Positions 35,944 to 45,222 of a stretch of DNA of 64,000 nucleotides are shown here, piece by piece (position 1 is the stretch's first letter; each line of letters starts with the position of its first letter). Under the pieces are notes generated by a model that saw only the letters and a list, made by a program, of their open reading frames with translations, was not told the origin of the DNA and made no database searches. The position numbers and the translations under genes are program-made. The DNA is from Moorena sp. SIOASIH (GTDB lineage: Bacteria; Cyanobacteriota; Cyanobacteriia; Cyanobacteriales; Coleofasciculaceae), in assembly GCF_010671925.1 (NCBI RefSeq), contig NZ_JAAHIH010000011.1, forward strand, positions 1 through 64,000, written 5' to 3'.

Positions 35944-36135
35944 GATCATCAGGGTGCATCTACAATAATCACAATATAGCAGATTTAATGAGGGGTGTCA
36001 CCCCTCAGCTTAATTTTGCCAAATGGCTGTGCCTTCCACTTCCAGTTAGCGATTGGCACTACCTAGGACAGGTGATGAGAAAGTTTAATCAAATTTGGAC
36101 AGATTTTCCCTTAGAGCGTTGGTCAACTAATACAA

Positions 36136-36412
36136 GGTGACATACTCCCACACTGAATCGAAGATTACAGTGTGGGCTTCTTACCAACTCCAGCCATCAC
36201 TTCGGATACTCGGTAAGCTTTATTAACGACACGGGATGCCCCTCCGCACCGGAACAATACAATAAGTTGTATTTTTTAGCCACGTAAGTGGATGACAAAC
36301 CAGCATTTTCGGCTTTGTTTATCAGGACATATATTATAGCAATTCTATACATACCCTGTGCAAAATTCATCCCACACCTAATGCTACGCATTAGGTGTGG
36401 GATGAATTTTGC
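36136..36412 (-). mobile_element. IS200/IS605-type remnant with subterminal hairpins
   Basis: On the minus strand, GAAGCCCACACTG, a short loop, then CAGTGTGGGAGTATGTCAC resembles the right-end hairpin of cyanobacterial IS200/IS605 tnpB elements. It is preceded by about 150 bp that includes GGTGCGGAGGGGCATCCCG, like the structured RNA region at the 3' end of tnpB genes. At the other side is a perfect hairpin with 23-bp arms and a 7-nt loop (36360-36412). No transposase or TnpB reading frame survives; a 64-codon frame across it lacks TnpB motifs. Assigned from memory of such ends, so moderate confidence. Confidence 0.5.
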
Positions 36413-37262
36413 CGGACAGCTAACAAAATGCTGAACATATGAATCAAACGAAAATCTATATCATCCCATGCCCTAATTTACCCATTTATCCCTATACCCA
36501 TGATCAAATTAGATTCGGGAAGAGTTACTGAGGGTGGAATATTCTCGAATCAATAATTAGTACAGAACTTATACACCAAGACCCTTAAAACCCGGTTTCT
36601 CTTATCAGTCAAAGGCTGAAATCGGTGTAATTACCCTCAATAACCGGGTTTGCGCCGTAAGTCCTATAGGATTTGTCGAACGTTACGAATTCATAGGCTT
36701 TTTAAACAAAGTTTAAGTTAAGCAAATTTCTCTGAACAGAGTCTACCAAAAGTTCAGCCAAGTTGATACATTAATCATAGGCACACAAACCAATCGGAAT
36801 TCAGGACTGTGCCTCCTGTCCTGAAGAACTTACAGCCCTAGAAACTTAGTCGTAGAGATTAACAAGACATGTAGGGTAAGGTTAGTAAACAGCTAGAGAA
36901 AATGTCGCAGAGTCTACCAAAAACTCTTATTATTTGTTAGACTTAAATTAGGGTAACACCGACAGGGATTATTATGTAACTTAAATTAAAGCCGAAAACC
37001 AAGGGTTTAATAGTTGCGCTCTCTATCCCGGTGTTATAACTTTTTTGACATTTTTATGGCGCTCGCGGGATATTCCGTCAGAGCTTTGGGAGATACCCCC
37101 TGGATGCGATTGCATCTTGCATTGGCGGGCTAGGATCTGCCTTGGTAGATTCTGGTAGCTAAAAAGTATCGGTAGGCGTTAAATCAGCATGAATGGGAGT
37201 AATTGAGTTTAATTACCACCTACCCTAGACCACTAAAACCATGTCTAGCGCTAATTGGTAGC

Positions 37263-37307
37263 GGTGCGACCCGTGGCGAATTTAATTCACCTAGGTCAAG
37301 CGCACCG
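37263..37307. repeat. 45-bp hairpin repeat (GGTGCGACC ... GCGCACC family)
   Basis: It starts GGTGCGACCCGTGGCGAA and ends GCGCACC, so the tips pair. Further copies lie at 40624-40668 and, reversed, at 44810-44850, the latter directly beside an AGCGATGCA-family repeat. Confidence 0.75.
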
Positions 37308-37602
37308 GGGTGTTTTAACTCGCTAGTGGTCATGATCTGAAGCATCTTTGTTCAGCGTCTTTGGCTAACCAAACTGTTAAAACATCAAAAGCCAAACCAC
37401 TCAGGAAAGTAAGTAATGGAGGAATATAATTTTTTATTGAGCTTCGGCTGTAAGAATCTGTAAACCCTAGCTAGATATTTTGTTGAATAAGTATAACCAT
37501 GAACCAGGTACCGTTACCTGGTTCATGTTAGTTTTAGCCACTATCAAAAGAAGCTCTACGCTATACCGCCTCAACTAGCTCACTGATTGAACCACAGCAA
37601 AA

Positions 37603-37664
37603 ACAAATCTCCCCCCAGCCACAACCGATAGAACGCAACAGATAGAACTATTCAAGCAAGAGCT
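37603..37664. repeat. Direct repeat, left of the amidotransferase-like gene
   Basis: About 60 bp (ACAAATCTCC ... CAACAGATAGAACTATTCAAG) that recur with few mismatches at 39396-39456, so the two copies bracket the gene at 37688-39064. Both read as DRTQQIELFKQ in one frame and look like relics of the same coding sequence. Confidence 0.8.
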
Positions 37665-37687
37665 GTCTGCCTGTGAAATTGCGATCG

Positions 37688-39064
37688 CTATTCCTGCATC
37701 CCGGCATACAACAAACGTGCAAATAGCCGTACCCCATCATCCTGCTTCAGCTCTTCATAGGAGGGGGGCTGCCGCAAGCCCACCACCCGCAGATCTGCCA
37801 GCAATTCGGGATGAAACTGACAGGTAAACGATCGCCGAACGGTTTTACTTTCAAAATCTCTGTAATTGATGCAAGTCCCAGAACACTCTGTCAAAACCTG
37901 ATCATCATCATCCGCCGTCGAGCACAAAATTTCAACAGCATCAGGGAGCTGGATCAGCCAAGACAAAGCACTATTCGCTATAATGTGACGGCTGGGAATG
38001 AGAGCATCATGAATTAACCGATACGCCCAGTTTGCAAATAAGATTGCCTCTTCGTTGACCTCGTCCGAATGAAACATGGCAATGTTGAGTTCATGCTCAT
38101 AGGCAATCGACGTATCAATCACCCCTTCGTGCTCATCAGCGGTAATCTCATGGGCAACAATCACTGCCTCAGGAACACCGGAGGTCTCATGGTCAGGGGA
38201 TTCATACTGGCGCAGCTGGCGATCACCAATCTCTTTTGCTTCGTTGTGAGCCACCGCAAACTCCTGATGCTCCCAATTGTCTGCCACCACACGGCCATCC
38301 CGCTTCTTGACGACCAGGGACTGCCCTACTGCCTGGATTTCTTGACAGACACGTTGTAAAGCCCTTAAAGCCTTGCCATTGCCATCCCCCTCCAAAACAT
38401 CTAGAGCCAACACTTCCCTGACTGCCCGACGAATCAGGCTGATGTGAGCCTGAGCCGCAAGCTGGTGCCCTAAACAAATAAATATGGCAGGTGCGCTTGC
38501 AGGAGTCCGAGAGAGGAGAATCTGCTCAGATAGACGGAGAAGATCCTGATGGGAGCAACTTGCCCCTGCAAAGGTAGATGGATTCCGGACAGATGGATCC
38601 CCCCCCTCTACCACAATTGCCAATCCTGAGCTGATGACGGGGATCAGTCGCTCTAAATCTAACGGACCTGAAGCCCAATAGGGAAAGAGAATTGAATCAC
38701 AGTCAGCAAGTTTTTGCGCCAAATAAGCCACATTAACCGAGGCACGGACCTCCTCACCTAGGGGGTTACAGCCCACATGTTTCCAGGGTTCAATAATTGC
38801 GATCGCATGTCGAAACAACTGAGGATTTGCTATCAAAGCCGCAAAAGCTTCTGGAGAGTCGATCACTTTTTCGAATGGCTGCCCCTTGCCCCATTCACAG
38901 CTGGGATTGTCGGACAGTAAAGAGCCAGTCGATAGAGGATTAGAGGAATGGCGATCGGCCAAAAACCGTCCCAAAAGAATGTGAACGGACTCAAACTGAG
39001 AGCCACTATAGCTCAGATAACCTGGCTTGAGTCGCCAGTTACTGGGTGGTGACTGAGTAATCAT
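37688..39064 (-). CDS. Class I glutamine amidotransferase-like protein, unknown pathway
   Basis: 458 residues. It carries the GATase class I nucleophile elbow FICLGHQ with Cys197 and the partner His-Glu in QFHPE (His418, Glu420), so a Cys-His-Glu triad is present but widely spaced. About 220 residues separate the elbow from FHPE, longer than in GuaA or TrpG types, and the first 190 residues are extra. It may hydrolyse glutamine or act as a peptidase-like relative of the fold. No synthase partner domain is present. It is bracketed by a 60-bp direct repeat and stands alone between repeat-rich spacers; its less AT-rich, evenly coding DNA contrasts with them, which suggests acquisition. Start chosen at the ATG giving MITQSPPS; upstream there is no strong ribosome-binding site. 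Confidence 0.75.
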   Translation of the reverse strand: MITQSPPSNWRLKPGYLSYSGSQFESVHILLGRFLADRHSSNPLSTGSLLSDNPSCEWGKGQPFEKVIDSPEAFAALIANPQLFRHAIAIIEPWKHVGCNPLGEEVRASVNVAYLAQKLADCDSILFPYWASGPLDLERLIPVISSGLAIVVEGGDPSVRNPSTFAGASCSHQDLLRLSEQILLSRTPASAPAIFICLGHQLAAQAHISLIRRAVREVLALDVLEGDGNGKALRALQRVCQEIQAVGQSLVVKKRDGRVVADNWEHQEFAVAHNEAKEIGDRQLRQYESPDHETSGVPEAVIVAHEITADEHEGVIDTSIAYEHELNIAMFHSDEVNEEAILFANWAYRLIHDALIPSRHIIANSALSWLIQLPDAVEILCSTADDDDQVLTECSGTCINYRDFESKTVRRSFTCQFHPELLADLRVVGLRQPPSYEELKQDDGVRLFARLLYAGMQE

Positions 39065-39395
39065 CAGAATAATTTCACATTGTCTTCAGTATTTTTGTCT
39101 TCTCGACCCCGACAAGAATCGGTTCCTAAGAAACCAAGTCTTAGGCCATTGAAGATAGCGGTGCGACACCGACTACCAGGTAAAAACAAATTACAACACT
39201 CCCCAGAGGTTATGTTGGGGTAAATGGTGTGCGATTTGCTGGCTTTAAATCAGTATCGATAAGCATTGAAGGAAAATATCACATTTAGGAACAAGTAGCA
39301 AGGTTTTGCGCCTTAACAACTGAATAACCGTGACGGTGGTTGGTTGTGTGTTTGGCCTTCCCCCCAGGGCAAACACATCTAAATTAATTAGATTG

Positions 39396-39456
39396 ACAAA
39401 TCTCCGCCCAGCCGCAACCGATAGAACGCAACAGATAGAACTATTCAAGCAACAGC
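39396..39456. repeat. Direct repeat, right of the amidotransferase-like gene
   Basis: Partner of 37603-37664. The identical core CGATAGAACGCAACAGATAG continues into AACTATTCAAGCAA in both copies. Confidence 0.8.
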
Positions 39457-40092
39457 TCCACCAGCTCAAAAACCGTTCCGCCAAAAACAGGGATGGGGAG
39501 AGACTTTATCCCATCACAGGCTGGTGGTAGTCTGCCTGGATTACAGAAAAGGTTCAAGTTGGGATTGGGCAACCACTGGGATTGGGCAACTACAACAACA
39601 GCAATTGCAACACCTACTGAATTAAACTCCTTGAGACTATAACTATGTTATCGGTCTGGGAAAGGATGATGCTCCACAAGAGTTGCTACATCTCATTGAC
39701 AGAGTTTATAGTTAGATAAATCTAACCAAAAAGCTACTCTGGCAAATAGTTAAAACTTGAACATTCCAGATCATGATTGGTAAAAATTGTAATCAACTTA
39801 GTTTTACCATAACCAATTTTTTTTATCGATATTGTAATCACTTACAGCTTGAAGCCAGGGATTTATGTTTATGTAATTATCATTTTCATACTTATATTCA
39901 AGACGAGTTGTTTATAGAAATATATAATCCAGAATGTAAACTTGCTTTATTAAAGCTAATTCAATGTTGTGCATTATCAAAAAAGTAGCCAGCTTTGGTA
40001 AAACTTATGATTGATCATCTGCCGTTATCCATTAAAATAGGTATTTAGGAATCTTGGCTGGAGCAATAATTTAATTTTTATCTAGTTGAATT

Positions 40093-40358
40093 GTAAGCAT
40101 TCAGCCGTCAGAGGTCAGCCGTCAGCTTTGTGACATAGGCTTATAACCTGTGACTTTCGTGACTATTAAACGAATGCTTACCTGTTGTCTTGATGCAGTC
40201 GCTCATGGGGGAAACCACGGCAGTCGCTCATGGGGGGAACCCCCAAGACCGCGCTGCCTCCCCAAGACCGCGCTGCATCGCTTATTCAAAAGCTGTTCGG
40301 TGTAGCGTGCCCTATGCCCATAAGCTGATACGCGACACGCTGATAGCTGAATGCTTAC
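40093..40358. mobile_element. MITE-like element, copy 3, with 8-bp target duplication
   Basis: 266 bp with perfect ends GTAAGCATTCAGC and GCTGAATGCTTAC, flanked by GTTGAATT on both sides (40085-40092, 40359-40366). Like copies 1 and 2 it contains an internal GAATGCTTAC followed by an AGCGATGCA-family repeat (about 40188-40283). Confidence 0.9.
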
Positions 40359-40574
40359 GTTGAATTATTCACTTCGTTATAATTTAAAGTTAAATTTAAA
40401 CAATAAATAAAATTACCTAAAATGTAATTACTATTATATTGAATATAGACTGTACTGTGTATAAAACAAATTTTAAAAACTAAGAGCTTCGTGTCTTTGA
40501 TTTCCTTCCTAGCACCCCTTGAAACAACTCTGCTTTTTTAAGGGGGATGGAAGGGGGTTAATCAGGCAGAGGGA

Positions 40575-40745
40575 GTAAGCATTCAGCGGTCAGCGCTCAG
40601 CGGTCAGCTTATTTTATTCAAAAGGTGCGACCCGTGGCGAATTTAATTCTTAATGGTAAGAGCGCACCTAAGCATCTCAAGTAGCGTGGCCACAGGCCTT
40701 TAGCTGATACGCGACACGCTGATACGCGACACGCTGATAGCTTAC
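40575..40745. mobile_element. MITE-like element, copy 4 (short form), with 8-bp target duplication
   Basis: 171 bp starting GTAAGCATTCAGC and ending GCTGATAGCTTAC, flanked by CAGAGGGA on both sides (40567-40574, 40746-40753). Instead of the AGCGATGCA repeat it carries the 45-bp GGTGCGACC hairpin (40624-40668), so the element core is exchangeable. Confidence 0.85.
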
Positions 40746-40924
40746 CAGAGGGATTTAGGGGAATCAGAATTTTTTGACCAACAATCTCTTAGCAACCGCC
40801 CCAATACTTCTGTAACTGCTACAGGACATGGTTGATTGCTCTTATTCACAAGGATCCTTCTTTATACTATGTTGTATTCACCAAAAGCTATAGTAAAAGA
40901 ACTGGCTTCAACGCCTACTACACT

Positions 40925-42442
40925 ATGCTAGAATCTGGGAAAGTCCTCCAAAATCGCTATTACCTCCAGCAGCAGCTGAATGACAATCCAGTGCGCCAGA
41001 CTTGGCTAGCACAGGATTCGAAGTCTGACACGCAAGTCGTAGTCAAGCTTTTGGCTTTAGGTGGTCCCGTACAATGGGACGATTTGAAACTATTTGAGCG
41101 GGAAGCGCAAGTTCTCAAACAACTGGATCATCCTCGGATTCCCAAGTATCGGGATTATTTTTCCCTCGATGAGAGTATCCTATGGTTTGGACTGGTTCAG
41201 GAGTATATCCCCGGTCTATCCCTGAAACAGCAACAGTCTCAAGGGTTTAGATTCTCTCAGCAGCAGGTAAATACTATCGCAGCTGATATTTTAGAAATTC
41301 TTCAGTACTTACATCAGCTCAACCCCCCAGTCTTACACCGAGATATCAAGCCAAGCAATCTAATTTGGGGTGAGGACGAGCAGGTATATTTAATCGATTT
41401 TGGAGCAGTGCAGGCTCAACCAACTACTGCGGGTGCCACATTTACAGTGGTGGGAACCTATGGTTATACTCCCATGGAACAGTTTGGGGGTCAAGCTGTG
41501 CCTGCTTCTGATTTGTATGCCTTAGGGGTGACCTTGATTGAACTGCTGACTGGAGTGGCACCTGCTGAGTTACCTCAGGAAAATTTGCGGATTCAATTTC
41601 GTCAACTACTCGGTTCTACTGTTGAGCCTGGCTTGGTGACCTGGCTAGAGAAAATTACAGAACCAGCTGTGGAGCGTCGCTTCAGTGATGCTATACAAGC
41701 TACTGAAGCCCTATACACTAACCCAGTGGTTCCATCAAACAACACCTCCCCAACTGGTCTGCCAGATACTGTTGTCCGTATTCATAAATCAGCAGAACAA
41801 CTAATCATTGATATCCCCTCCCACTGGGAAATGATAGTGATGAAACCCTTCAAACATGCCCTAAAACAAGCTAGAGGGGTGCTAAAGGGGGTATTTTCTT
41901 ACTCACTACAGCGATTCAAGACCTTAGAAAAGTCTAGGCAACACCGGATATTAGTTGGTGTTGGGTTGGGAGTAGTTGTAGCAATTTTACTGGATTTATT
42001 TAAGCACCTTATTCTTCAAATATTAGTAATATTATTAGCAATTCCAGTATCATTACTGCCTTTAGCAATACCAATTTTTTTAGTGATGTGGATAACATCA
42101 TTAAACTCAGAAAAAGACTTTTCTGAGGCAGTTCGTATTTGTTTTGATAACAAAAAATTTGAAATTATTAAGGCATCCTTGAGCCGCAAAAAATGGGATC
42201 GAGGAGAAAACTCACAAATTAAAGAAGTTTATATTACTGCCTATCGGGATGCACAAGGCAGATACCATCGGGGGATTGCGATCACTACTCAGGTAGAACG
42301 ACCATCACCCTTTGGTCAAAAATCCCAAACCTACATCTTTGGCGAACAATTACCAGAAGCTGAATTGAATTGGTTAGTTGAAGAAATCCGAGCTTGGTTG
42401 GATGTCAAATCTAGTGATTCATCACCAAGTCCAGAAGGTTGA
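40925..42442 (+). CDS. Membrane-anchored Ser/Thr protein kinase
   Basis: 505 residues from the ATG at 40925 (MLESGKVLQNRYYL, the usual start in this family; an in-frame ATG at 40832 would add 31 residues). Kinase domain about 12-265: the Lys is in VVVKLL, the catalytic loop is LHRDIKPSNLIW, DFG is in LIDFGAVQ, and the activation/APE region is GTYGYTPMEQF. The glycine-rich ATP loop is replaced by LNDNPVRQTW, as in one cyanobacterial kinase subgroup. Two membrane helices follow at about 341-390, then a cytoplasmic C-terminal domain (about 395-495). It stands 205 bp from the convergent FAAL gene and may or may not regulate it. The stop lies in a GAAGGTT heptamer array. Confidence 0.87.
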   Translation: MLESGKVLQNRYYLQQQLNDNPVRQTWLAQDSKSDTQVVVKLLALGGPVQWDDLKLFEREAQVLKQLDHPRIPKYRDYFSLDESILWFGLVQEYIPGLSLKQQQSQGFRFSQQQVNTIAADILEILQYLHQLNPPVLHRDIKPSNLIWGEDEQVYLIDFGAVQAQPTTAGATFTVVGTYGYTPMEQFGGQAVPASDLYALGVTLIELLTGVAPAELPQENLRIQFRQLLGSTVEPGLVTWLEKITEPAVERRFSDAIQATEALYTNPVVPSNNTSPTGLPDTVVRIHKSAEQLIIDIPSHWEMIVMKPFKHALKQARGVLKGVFSYSLQRFKTLEKSRQHRILVGVGLGVVVAILLDLFKHLILQILVILLAIPVSLLPLAIPIFLVMWITSLNSEKDFSEAVRICFDNKKFEIIKASLSRKKWDRGENSQIKEVYITAYRDAQGRYHRGIAITTQVERPSPFGQKSQTYIFGEQLPEAELNWLVEEIRAWLDVKSSDSSPSPEG

Positions 42443-42487
42443 AGGTTTAAAGTTGAAGGTTGAAGGTTTAAGGTTTAAGGTTGAAGG
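42434..42487. repeat. GAAGGTT/TAAGGTT heptamer array at the kinase stop codon
   Basis: Seven heptamers (GAAGGTT, TAAAGTT, TAAGGTT variants) plus a partial one. The kinase TGA is formed across units 1 and 2. Confidence 0.85.
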
Positions 42488-42646
42488 CAAAATAAAAAAC
42501 CAATCAATACCGAAATTCAGCAACTAAGGCTAGATAGAGACGATGATTTTGCCAGCCTCATATTTGGTGCTCAACTTAACCAGATTTTTACTTACCATAT
42601 TTTTGCTTACTTGTCAATCTAATTTTAGATGCGTTTGCCCTGGTCC

Positions 42647-44467
42647 CTACCCCAGATGCGCCCCATTTTTTGGAGTTGCCCTCATAACACTCATAACAGT
42701 TAGTCTTCTTAAGTGTTCTGGATTACCACCACCTGAATTTATAACTTCCAAAGTTCCCTCTAGAAACTTAATCCGACAAGCTTGACGCATTATCTTGCCA
42801 CTTGAAGTTTTAGGAATGCTACCTGGTTGGATCAATGCTATTGCATAAACCTGTAGTTCGTGTTGCTCCATCAACGCCTGACGAATATCTCCATTTACTT
42901 CATCGAAATCCAGTTTTCGCAGCCAACTTCGCTCCACCTCCTGAACAACGACTAATTTCTCTTCGCCATCTACCTCAACCCCAAATGCTGCCTCAGAATT
43001 TTTACGCAGTGCTGGGTGGCTCTGTTCAACCGTAAATTCAATATCCTGAGGATAATGATTTTGACCTCGAATGATGATTACATCCTTCAAGCGCCCAGTG
43101 ACAAATAGCTGACCATTCTTGATGAACCCCAAGTCACCAGTACGTAGAAATGGACCTTCACCAGTATCTGCTAGATATGCCTCAAATGTATGCTTTGTTT
43201 CTTCTGGTCTATTCCAATAACCTTGAGCAACACTTAAATCTGATACCCAAATTTCGCCAACTTCATCTGACGCACACCTAGTTAAAGTATTGAGATTGAC
43301 GATAATTACTTTTATTCCACAAATCGGGAAACCACAACTAACCACATATCGACTTCCCTTTTGATTTCCATCGCACTCAACAATCTGATTTTTCTCTAGT
43401 GCTGATGCAGCAATTGAGGCAATTTCAGGCACATCATTATGAGACTTGGTAGCAACTAACAAAGTTGCTTCTGCAAGACCATAAGCTGGAAAAAAAGCTG
43501 TGGCACGGAACCCACAAGGTTCAAATGTTTTAATAAATTTTTCTATAGTGTCTTTACGAATTGGCTCTGCTCCATTACTAGCTGTTTTCCAACTCCTAAG
43601 ATCTAAATTAGTTAATTGTTCTGATCTAACTTGACGAACACAGTAGTCATAGCCAAAGTTTGGACTTTGGCTATGGGTTACCTTATACTTAGAAATAACC
43701 TCTAGCCAGCAGGTCGGTCTTCTAACAAATGTCAATGGTGACATTAGGTAACAAGTAATACCAGAATAAATAGGCTGTATAAGTCCATCAATCAAACCAT
43801 AATCATGGAAGTAAGGCATCCAAGTGGCAGCAATACTATCTGAAGTGTAGTTCCATGCTTGCTTGATATAGGCAGAATGGTGCATTACATTGTTATGGGT
43901 CACTATTACTCCTTTCGGTGTAGATGTAGACCCAGAAGTATATTGTAAATAAGCTATGGCATCTAGATTAATTTTTAATTCTTGCCATTGGTTTGCTAGT
44001 TGCTCTGATATCTCCTCAGTAAACAACCATAACAACATGTTATTATACCCAAAGTCTTTTTGCCATTCACTTGGGAACTGAGAAGAAATTTGAGATGTAG
44101 TCAGCACTAGAGAAACTTGGGCATCCTTAACACAAGCTTGAAGTCGAGGCAGAGTTCGCTTCAATCGAATTGCATCAGGTGGAGGAGCCGGAATAGCAAT
44201 GACTCCTGCATATAAACATCCAAAGAAAGCACAAATGAAATCTAGAGGCTGTGAATAGAGCAGCAATGCTCGTTCCCCCCTGGTTACCCCCATCTCCTGA
44301 AGCTGAGCTGCGATTGCTCGTGACCGCTTTTCCAATTCTCCATAAGTCAAGCTGGCTGTCTCTGTTTTTCCATTAGAAATAAAGGTATAGGCTTTTTGCT
44401 TCGGTTCATTTGTTCCTCTATAACATAGCAGGTCTATCAAAGAGGTAAATTTTTTCTTAGTATTCAT
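42647..44467 (-). CDS. Fatty acyl-AMP ligase (HctA-like), starter activation
   Basis: 606 residues. It has AMP-binding motif A3 YTSGSTSTPKGV (about 176-187) and the FAAL-type substrate region (TWMPYFHDYGL, SPNFGYDYCV). TGDLGFIKNGQLFVTGRLKD and the C-terminal Lys region IPKTSSGKIMRQA are also present. FAALs make acyl-AMP from a free fatty acid and hand it to an ACP, not to CoA. AAGGA lies about 9 nt before the ATG. It is divergent from the halogenase-ACP gene at 45598, whose ACP is its likely acceptor; the related HctA starts hectochlorin synthesis from a short fatty acid. It might also serve the stand-alone ACP at 13088. The spacer between the divergent genes should hold both promoters. Confidence 0.92.
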   Translation of the reverse strand: MNTKKKFTSLIDLLCYRGTNEPKQKAYTFISNGKTETASLTYGELEKRSRAIAAQLQEMGVTRGERALLLYSQPLDFICAFFGCLYAGVIAIPAPPPDAIRLKRTLPRLQACVKDAQVSLVLTTSQISSQFPSEWQKDFGYNNMLLWLFTEEISEQLANQWQELKINLDAIAYLQYTSGSTSTPKGVIVTHNNVMHHSAYIKQAWNYTSDSIAATWMPYFHDYGLIDGLIQPIYSGITCYLMSPLTFVRRPTCWLEVISKYKVTHSQSPNFGYDYCVRQVRSEQLTNLDLRSWKTASNGAEPIRKDTIEKFIKTFEPCGFRATAFFPAYGLAEATLLVATKSHNDVPEIASIAASALEKNQIVECDGNQKGSRYVVSCGFPICGIKVIIVNLNTLTRCASDEVGEIWVSDLSVAQGYWNRPEETKHTFEAYLADTGEGPFLRTGDLGFIKNGQLFVTGRLKDVIIIRGQNHYPQDIEFTVEQSHPALRKNSEAAFGVEVDGEEKLVVVQEVERSWLRKLDFDEVNGDIRQALMEQHELQVYAIALIQPGSIPKTSSGKIMRQACRIKFLEGTLEVINSGGGNPEHLRRLTVMSVMRATPKNGAHLG

Positions 44468-44875
44468 AAAATTTGTCCTTCATTAATCATCCATCAATTT
44501 CTGAATTTTCGGCGTTACTGGAGTTTAGACTAAAGGGATAGGAGCAAACTATAAACAAAAGCCAAAAACCGCCTCAGCGCTCAAAGAGCTGAAAATTTCA
44601 GCATAGCTCCTAAGTGATTTTAGAATTTTTTGGAAAATGACAAAGTTTTTCTTACCAGACGACTAATCCTTTGTCTTCAGGTATTATTTAATCTTTCAAT
44701 ATGATTAGTTTTACCAGTTTTTTTTGCTACTTGTTTGTGACGCTGTCTTGATGCAAAGCGCGAGTGGGGGAACCCCCACAGGTCGGCACTGCCTCCCCAA
44801 GACCGTAATGGTGCTTTTGACCCGTAATTAAATTCGCCACGGGTCGCACCTCTGCATTGCTTTTGTCGTATTACT

Positions 44876-44974
44876 GTTCTTGATGCAGTCGCTCATGGGG
44901 GAAACCACGGCAGTCGCTCATGGGGGGAACCCCCAAGACCGCGCTGCCTCCCCAAGACCGCGCTGCATCGCTTT
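44876..44974. repeat. AGCGATGCA-family repeat (reversed) in the FAAL-halogenase gap
   Basis: From TTCTTGATGCAGTCGC to CGCTGCATCGCTT. Its core is nearly identical to the copies inside MITE-like elements at 6117-6214 and 40188-40283, which shows it moves or spreads independently of them. Confidence 0.75.
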
Positions 44975-45050
44975 TATAAGCTTCCCAAAAATCTGTATAA
45001 CACACAGCACATTGTCGAACCACTGGAGGGAAAGACTGCTACAGTGTAAA

Positions 45051-45222
45051 GCTTTGAGTTTTGGAAAATGTGCAATTAATTTTGTGCACCTGCTTAAAGG
45101 CAATGTTGTATCACTACATGTTTATCACTACCAATTAATTACCTACTCTGGATATCTGTAACCCTTACATTGCAAGGCTTTGAGTTTCATTAAATGTGCA
45201 ATTAATTTTTTGCACCTGCTTA
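45051..45222. promoter_or_regulatory. Two 46-bp direct repeats 126 bp apart, possible regulator sites
   Basis: Copies at 45051-45096 and 45177-45222 match at about 41 of 46 positions (GCTTTGAGTTT ... AATGTGCAATTAATTTT ... GCACCTGCTTA). Each contains a palindrome-like GTGCA...TGCAC. The start-to-start distance of 126 bp equals about 12 turns of B-DNA. The position in a divergent promoter region suggests paired regulator-binding sites; no regulator is identified. Confidence 0.45.

Larger units (their letters stand above)
35543..37687. other. 2.1-kb spacer with repeats, a terminator and insertion-sequence remnants
   Basis: No intact gene. It holds palindromic GCGTAGCGTAGCCC / CGCGAAGCGTGACC DNA at 35721-35785, a 14-nt tandem repeat at 35789-35858, and a minus-strand terminator at 35908-35943. 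A GAGGGGTG hairpin lies at about 35989-36007. IS200/IS605-like remnants occupy 36136-36412, and a 45-bp hairpin repeat 37263-37307. The stretch 36420-37260 shows nothing recognisable apart from the phrase AGAGTCTACCAAAA, present twice (about 36738 and 36909). Confidence 0.6.
39065..40924. other. 1.9-kb spacer with gene relics and two MITE-like copies
   Basis: Contains the right copy of the 60-bp direct repeat (39396-39456) inside a 66-codon frame at 39330-39530 (RLTNLRPAATDRTQQIELFKQQL), probably a gene fragment. A further coding-like scrap (GLGKDDAPQELLHLIDRVYS) ends at 39715. A 71-codon frame at 39773-39988 is unassigned. MITE-like copies lie at 40093-40358 and 40575-40745. Confidence 0.6.

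Noticed and set aside
39773..39988. 71-codon plus frame rich in Cys and Tyr
   Set aside because: Cannot exclude a small protein, but no start signal, family or neighbour supports it; left as spacer.
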